Shown here: positions 58,491 to 64,000 of the stretch, piece by piece
How the letters are laid out: every line of letters starts with the position of its first letter
How positions within the stretch are numbered: the first letter of the stretch is position 1
Notes under the pieces: model-generated
Told to the model about the DNA's origin: nothing
The model's input: the letters and a program-made list of their open reading frames with translations, nothing else
Databases searched by the model: none
NCBI GenBank assembly: GCA_009760855.2
Contig: WPIO01000003.1
Coordinates: 12,554,501-12,618,500 of the forward strand
Source: Cristatella mucedo
Taxonomy: Eukaryota > Bryozoa > Phylactolaemata > Cristatellidae
Reading direction: 5' to 3'
Length of the DNA: 64,000 nucleotides
Program-made: the position numbers and the translations under genes

Positions 58491-59224
58491 ATTTATCGGG
58501 TTGCCTTTCGCAGAGTGTATTCATCTCAGTGTATACTCATTGAATTATTACTAGGAGCATAACTTAAAATCAAATATTTGTGGTAAGCAGAAGTGTTTTG
58601 AAGGAATGGCACAGAACGATGGCAGGGCCGAAGAAACGGAATGTTCTCGACCTAAGAACTAAGATGATGGGCCCGATGTGCTTGGGCTATGTTACTGACA
58701 CAGTGGATGTCGTAATTAATCTCTCTAGTTCAGTCCAAAAACTTCTTAAAAAGTTTCGCGAAAGGTAATCACAGCCATAGCAGCTAAGCGTTGTCATGTA
58801 GGTGGCTACCAATAATAGCAGCAGTAGTAATTGCAGCTCTAGTCAGCATCGCAAAGTCACCAAAATGTCTGTGCAAACCTTCTTGGATAGGTCTTTTTGG
58901 CAGCAGGTTAGAAGTTACTCAACACATTAGAGACTTTTCAATTCAGTACCGACTGACAGCACGCCATCTGGTAACTTGGCGACAAGAAAACAATGAGATA
59001 AAAGGTGTTTTTCTGACAACCTTTGCACTGTCCGAGCGAAATTCTGTGGGCTGTCCTCAGCTAATTTATCGTCCACACAGGACCTGAGGGCACGAGGAAG
59101 CTGAAACTGGTGCAGCAGTTCAGCTAAGTTGGGGAAGTCAAGCCGTGGCCAAGTGGAAGTGGAAGTGCGGAAGTCAAGCCTTATGGGTCGTGAGAGCGTG
59201 ATCCAATGATTCCTATGGTCACAC
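58491..59224. other. Intergenic; nothing recognised
   Basis: Two short plus-strand ORFs (58580-58768, 58791-59087) without motifs. No other feature seen. Confidence 0.35.
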
Positions 59225-60563
59225 TCTCAATGATAACAAGAATAACACTGTTGGAGGTGACATGCAAATGGTCACCTGCGAATATGGTTAGTGGCGAAAT
59301 ACACAGTTTCAGCACGCGAAATTACACAAATGGCGAATTACATAGACTCACTAAATGGTGCAAAGTAGATGCATTTTTAGCTTCTTTTAAAATATGATTA
59401 GGTCAGTGAATGCCATGATGCCAGTCGGAAGTGAGGTCCAGGCTTTGGGAGCGTACGAACTAAATGCACGGTCTTCACAAGATTTCAGGTTCGTGTGAGG
59501 GACAGGTAAATGATTAAATTCAGAAAAGCGAGTGGTACGATGCTTAGCCTGGTGGGAGAGTAGATCTGATAAGTAGGCTGGAACTAAAGAATGACGGGAC
59601 TTAAAGTGAGTGACAGAACCTTGAGGTCAATTCGCTGGTTGAATGGGAGGCAGTACATGTTGGGACGAAGTGGCGCGATGTGGCAACTTTGACGCTCACG
59701 ACAGACAAGCCTAGTTTAGAGCAGAGTTTTGAACCACCGGTAAATGTTTAATTGCACAGCTCGGTAGACCAGCAAGTAGTGAATTACAGAAGTCGAGACG
59801 GGATTTCACAAAGTCGCGAACCAATGTCAATGTAGAACCCCTCTCTAAGCAAGCTCGAATTTTAGCAATGTTGTGTAGCTGAAAGTAGGGAGAATTGAAT
59901 CTGGAGCTAATATGTGTATTTAGTGAAAGGTCTCTTTGGAAAAGGCCACCTAGATTTTATGCAGATTCAACAGCAGATTAGCTGGCAGAGCCGATTATAA
60001 GCGTTTAGCTTTCTAATTTATAAATCACAGTTGATTTTCCTATAACAAGTAAGTTTATATTGTTATACAAAATCACAGCTGATTTAACAGCCTCTTGCCT
60101 ATAACTGCAGAAGAACTCTCAAGGCTATCACCACTGCTTGCAACGGCAATAAAAGATCGCCCGCGGCAGGATCCACGACCTCGGAACCGATGTCGTGAAA
60201 AGCAACCTCCTTGCCCAGTGGGCCATTGCTGCCATCCGTGTGCGGATGTCGGTAATACACAGGCAGCAAGGGAGTTAAGAGAGTTTGTCGTGCTGAAGGG
60301 CTGGGAGTGATCAAAGTAAAAGTACGACTGCGTACCGTCCGGATAAAAGAGAAAGCCTAGACTGTGATTGGCGAACTCTTCGGCAAGAGGGAGAGTATAC
60401 AATGTAAAAAGAAGCTGACCAAGCACGGAGCCCTGAGGCACCTCGTACTTCAGTGATTTCTCGAATGATCTTTGTCTGTTCACATCAATACTGTGAAGTC
60501 TCCCTCTGAGATAAGAACTGAACCATTGCAGTGCAGTGGCAATGATCCCCATGCGATATGAGA
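59225..60563 (-). mobile_element. L2/CR1-type LINE, interrupted by a SINE
   Basis: Minus-strand copy with the 3' part at 59225-60070 and the RT core at 60230-60560. The RT core has ALQWFSSYLRGRLHSIDV, VPQGSVLGQLLFTLYTL and the damaged catalytic motif YPDG in place of YADD. The SINE at 60073-60225 separates the two. No open frame of full length. Confidence 0.8.
60073..60225 (-). mobile_element. tRNA-derived SINE nested in a LINE
   Basis: Minus strand: GGTTGCTTTTCACGACATCG, CGAGGTCGTGGATCCTGCCG, GATCTTTTATTGCCGTTGCA, then TTAAATCAGCTGTGATTTTG at the tail. It is the same family as the copy at 26700-26880. Confidence 0.65.
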
Positions 60564-61440
60564 ATAATAATAATAATTCACTTGATAAAGCGTCCTCCGA
60601 GAGCTCAACCTCTTTAAATTGGCTACAAAGGAAACACGACCAAATGTTGAGTGGTATCATGCTTAATAAACAACAAGAATAACATGATTAGGAGTGACAT
60701 GCATAGGGTCAGCATGCAAGTGTGCTTAGTGGCAGCATGCAACTGTGTCGGCACGCATAAGCACATACAGGACGAATCACAGGAACACACTAAATGCTGC
60801 CAAAAATAATGGCGTTTTTAATTTCTTTTTAAATGCGGTCAAGTCAGGGGATGTCGTGACGCAAGTCGGGAGTGAGTTCCAAACTTTGGGAGAATACGAA
60901 CTAAAGGCATGGTCTCCAAAAGATTTGAGATTTGTACGAGGTATAGGTAAACAATTAAGATTCCGAAAAGCGGATGGTACGATGCTTAGGTGGGTGGGGC
61001 AATAGATCTGATAAGTAGGCTGGAGCCAAAGAATAAAGGGACCTAAAAGTGAGCGATAAAACCGTAAAGTCGATCCGTTGCTCGACTTGTGGCCTGTGCA
61101 GTTCGGCGAGAAGTGGTGTCATGTGGCAACTAAGACGCTCACGACAGACAAGTCTAGCTGCAGAGTTTTGCACCAGCTGTAAGCGCTTGATTGCACCTGC
61201 CGGTAGATCAGCAAGCAGTGAGTTACAGAAGTCAAGACGAGGTGTCGCAAATGCATTGACCAGCTTATATGTGGTATCCTTGTACTAATATAAGCCCGAA
61301 TTTTAGCAATGTTATGTAGCTGAAAGTAGGCCGACTTGATTGTGGAGCTGATGTGGTCGTCAAACGAGAGGTCACTTTGGAACATTACATCTATATTTCG
61401 TGCACCTTCAACAGAAGATATGCTGGCAGAGCCGATTGTG
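60564..61440 (-). mobile_element. L2/CR1-type LINE fragment with (TAA)n tail
   Basis: The left end is an AATAATAATAATAATTCACT tail, and then the family's 3' UTR and coding blocks follow (LVCRERLSCHMTPLLAELH at 61100-61160). It stands tandem to the copy at 59225-60563 in the same orientation. Confidence 0.85.
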
Positions 61441-62579
61441 AGCGAGAAGAAGCGCTCGTGAATGAGTTATTACAGATGCACTTTCGTTCAAGCCAATCTG
61501 AGCCTAGGAAGAGACTTGACCTTTATTTCTTGATATTTTTGCGTTCGCTTAGTGCACTATGATACCCTTTAAATATTTCCAGCAGGACTAGTATAAAATC
61601 CAAGCTGCGAGGTGGCAACTCGATTTAACTGAGTGAATAACTAAGAAAGAAAGCTGGGACAGAGAAGCAGATACAGAAGCTGAGAACCTACATGCATCTA
61701 TCGGTACAGCACATGGCGTCTATCGGTACATCCGCCACTCCAATTTCCGGTGGCACTAATGCTTACAAAGTAGATGTATTTCTAAGAGAATGTTTTATTC
61801 CCATATAGCCGCTACGTTCGTCTTTCTTCATTTTGAAAAACACTACTGTCATCTGACCAGCTCTAAAGGGCGTCCTTGGGAGCTTGTAAAAGAGTGTTCA
61901 ATTCCAGTTCTGCTTTGCTACTGCTTCTTGCACTGCAAGAACCTGCTCTGCTAAGCCGTCACAGCTGCCGTCATTTCTCTGTCGCCGACTGTGACCACCG
62001 ATTCGCGTCTTTGACGTCTTTGGCGACTTAGATGGGCAACCTTGAACGGAACAGTGACCCGAAGTAGGAGCAAGTTTCAAGTATCGCAGCACACCAGCTT
62101 CTGCTCTAATGTTGGAATTATATTCTGGGAGTATCATCGCATACATTTTTCCCTGACTGGTGGAGCCTTAGGATATCCGTACGTGTACGTGTCGGAGCGT
62201 TGCATTCCTAAAGCGTCCTGTTTGGTTCTCGTTAACCACACACCAATCAGTGTTAATCTTGGTTGCAGGAGTAAACGGGCTGACCCACGCCGGCTGGCGA
62301 AGTATCTCTCGTGCAAAAGCTATAGAGTAATCGACCCATAGCTCGCCACAAAAAAGCATCGCAGGTGCCACCCGTGAGCTCGACTGTTAAGTTCGAGCAC
62401 GTTCCCAAGCGACCTGATGATACGTCGAGCTAAATCGTACCTCACACTGGGATTGGTGCAGGTGTCTGTATATTAGACGCTTACGACCCTCACAGAGGTT
62501 CTCGCCTCATTCTTAGCCACTTCTTTGTTGCCTGCCTTTCAACATACTATTGTGAACTCTAACTCGACAATAGCTACTG
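61441..62579. other. Intergenic; nothing recognised
   Basis: A 99-codon plus-strand ORF at 62042-62341 has no recognised motif. No other feature seen. Confidence 0.35.
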
Positions 62580-62842
62580 GACATCGACCTAGCTTACAGC
62601 ATTTAGTGGGTCTCTGTGATTCTTCCTTTATGTACTTATGCGTAATGACACTGTGCATAATGCCACTAACCACACGTGCATGCTGACCCTTTGCATATCA
62701 CCCCTAACCATGTTATTCTTGTTGTTTATTGAGCGTGCTATTACTAACCATTCGATCGAGCTTCTTTCGCAACAAATGTAAAGCGCCTACAGAGAGTTCT
62801 CTGAGGACGCTTTATCAAGTGTGTTATTATTATTATTATTAC
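62580..62842 (+). mobile_element. L2/CR1-type LINE 3' end
   Basis: Plus-strand 3' UTR of the family (CAGCATTTAGTGGGTCTCTG, CTAACCATGTTATTCTTGTT) ending in GACGCTTTATCAAGTGTG and a TTATTATTATTATTATT tail. Confidence 0.85.
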
Positions 62843-64000
62843 AGTATGCACTGCCGGACTTGTGGAGCCTATCTGGCACTATCTGATAAGCCCGCGCTCG
62901 ACATCCTCACAGCGGTACCGGTAGGTGGGGCAACTCCCATATAACCGCAACGCGACGGACGGCAGCTCGGTCCATCAGAAAATACCTGCTAGGCGTTCGT
63001 CACTGGTGAGCGCAGGCAGCACCTCGTTCGGCGCGAACCAAGCCCTTTTACCTAGCGGCCGGCGGGCAAGCCGGACTGCTAAACAGCTCGGAGCGCGCGT
63101 CGCAGCTATGACGTCAGAGGAAGGCCGCCAACGAGAGGAGCATCCGCACGCTCGCCGGCGTCTCTGTGATAATAACCGCGTAGCTGCGGGCTGCACTGTG
63201 AGAAGAGAAACCTGCACTGCCGAAGAGCCGAGTTCGTCTACGCAGCGCCGACCTACTGCGGATACCGAGGTTCGTAAAGTGCGGCGACGGACGGCCGACC
63301 GCTGCGACTTTTGAGTCTCGTTGAAAAAAATAAGCTCGCTGTCACGCGGGGACTGTTGCTGCTGCTTACTTTCGCCTCGATTTAAAGGATGTCAGCTTCC
63401 ACGGGCAAGGCGAAGCTGCTACGGATTTTAGCTAGAGTGAAAAAATCACTTTCTCTTGAGAGGTGCGCCAGCTAGCTTATCCATAAGAGCGAAGAGTAAC
63501 GAACGCCCGGATGCCGGAAGCGCGTCGTCAAGCGGCTGCGGCTCCACAGAGAAGGGAGTGGCGGCTTCGGCTCGTAGATATACGGCTGCTGGCCTACCCA
63601 CGACCAGAGCGATCTCCGTCTCCACTCGCTTATCGCTGACTGGTAGCCTTTTTATTAGAGGCGCAAAACGTCACGGGGAGTGAGGGCGGCTGCGGCTCCG
63701 AGCTTTAGTGACAACTTTTGCCGCCCACGCACGATGTACGACGCAAGCCTACCGTAGGAAAGTCTGGGTAAGGCCATGAGTCGCCAGCCTGAGTTGGAGC
63801 CAGTTGCTATGGGCGTGGCGGGCTTATCGGAGCCCTCGTGACTGTGTCCGGTCCGGTAACTTCCGGAAACCGATACGATTCTCGCTGGCTGGATGCGAGA
63901 GTTTCGGACTGCTCTTCGTGTAGTCGGAGTGGCTTGATGCGTACGAAGGAAGAGCGCACAGCCGCAGGCGATCAGCAAGGGTCTACTTCCTATATCCGAT
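62843..64000. other. GC-rich end of the window without a supported gene
   Basis: CpG-rich sequence with overlapping ORFs on both strands (for example 62925-63314 + and 63655-63978 -), none with a recognisable domain. Confidence 0.35.

Overview
This window is nuclear DNA from a metazoan, most likely an invertebrate. The evidence is two spliced host genes with clean GT-AG introns, many 5'-truncated L2/CR1-type LINE copies with TAA-type tails, tRNA-derived SINEs, long dinucleotide microsatellites, and no prokaryotic operon structure outside one inserted element. The species cannot be told from the sequence.

Left part (1-24 kb): the last three recognisable exons of a ZSWIM8 orthologue (+, 1322-4536), with a ~600 bp (CA)n array in the last intron, then about 19 kb with no firmly supported gene. 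That stretch holds LINE fragments (6.9-7.7, 8.3, 11.9-13.1, 14.6-16.3, 18.7-19.5 kb), a DNA-transposon remnant (13.1-13.8 kb), microsatellites and a (CAGCAGCCC)n tract. A few candidate exons are listed with low confidence.

Middle (24.3-33.6 kb): a five-exon minus-strand gene for a 261-residue four-transmembrane protein of the PMP22/claudin superfamily. All junction phases agree. Its introns carry a decayed hAT transposon, SINEs, and a small element bounded by inverted GGACATTTC-type boxes that encloses degenerate plant-type (CCCTAAA)n telomere-like sequence.

Main feature (about 34.27-54.94 kb): an AT-rich, densely packed Polinton/Maverick (adintovirus-like) element. It has protein-primed DNA polymerase B, a retroviral-type integrase with a C-terminal domain, an A32/FtsK-like packaging ATPase, an adenain-like cysteine protease, a double jelly-roll major capsid protein and three penton-like minor capsid paralogues. 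It also carries four tail-fibre-like repeat proteins, a phospholipase A2-like protein, an HNH-AP2 endonuclease, a YqaJ/lambda-type exonuclease and several unknown proteins. The element is an old endogenous copy: PolB lacks its N-terminus and its catalytic motif C, many genes carry in-frame stops or single-base frame breaks (often in A-runs), and an L2 LINE is inserted in one gene. HNH, PLA2-like, protease, fibre 4 and several unknown ORFs are still open. A start-proximal TATATAG box precedes many of its genes on both strands.

Right part (55-64 kb): LINE endonuclease/RT fragments, a Kelch-repeat gene fragment broken by one TAG, a SINE nested in a LINE, and further LINE 3' ends.
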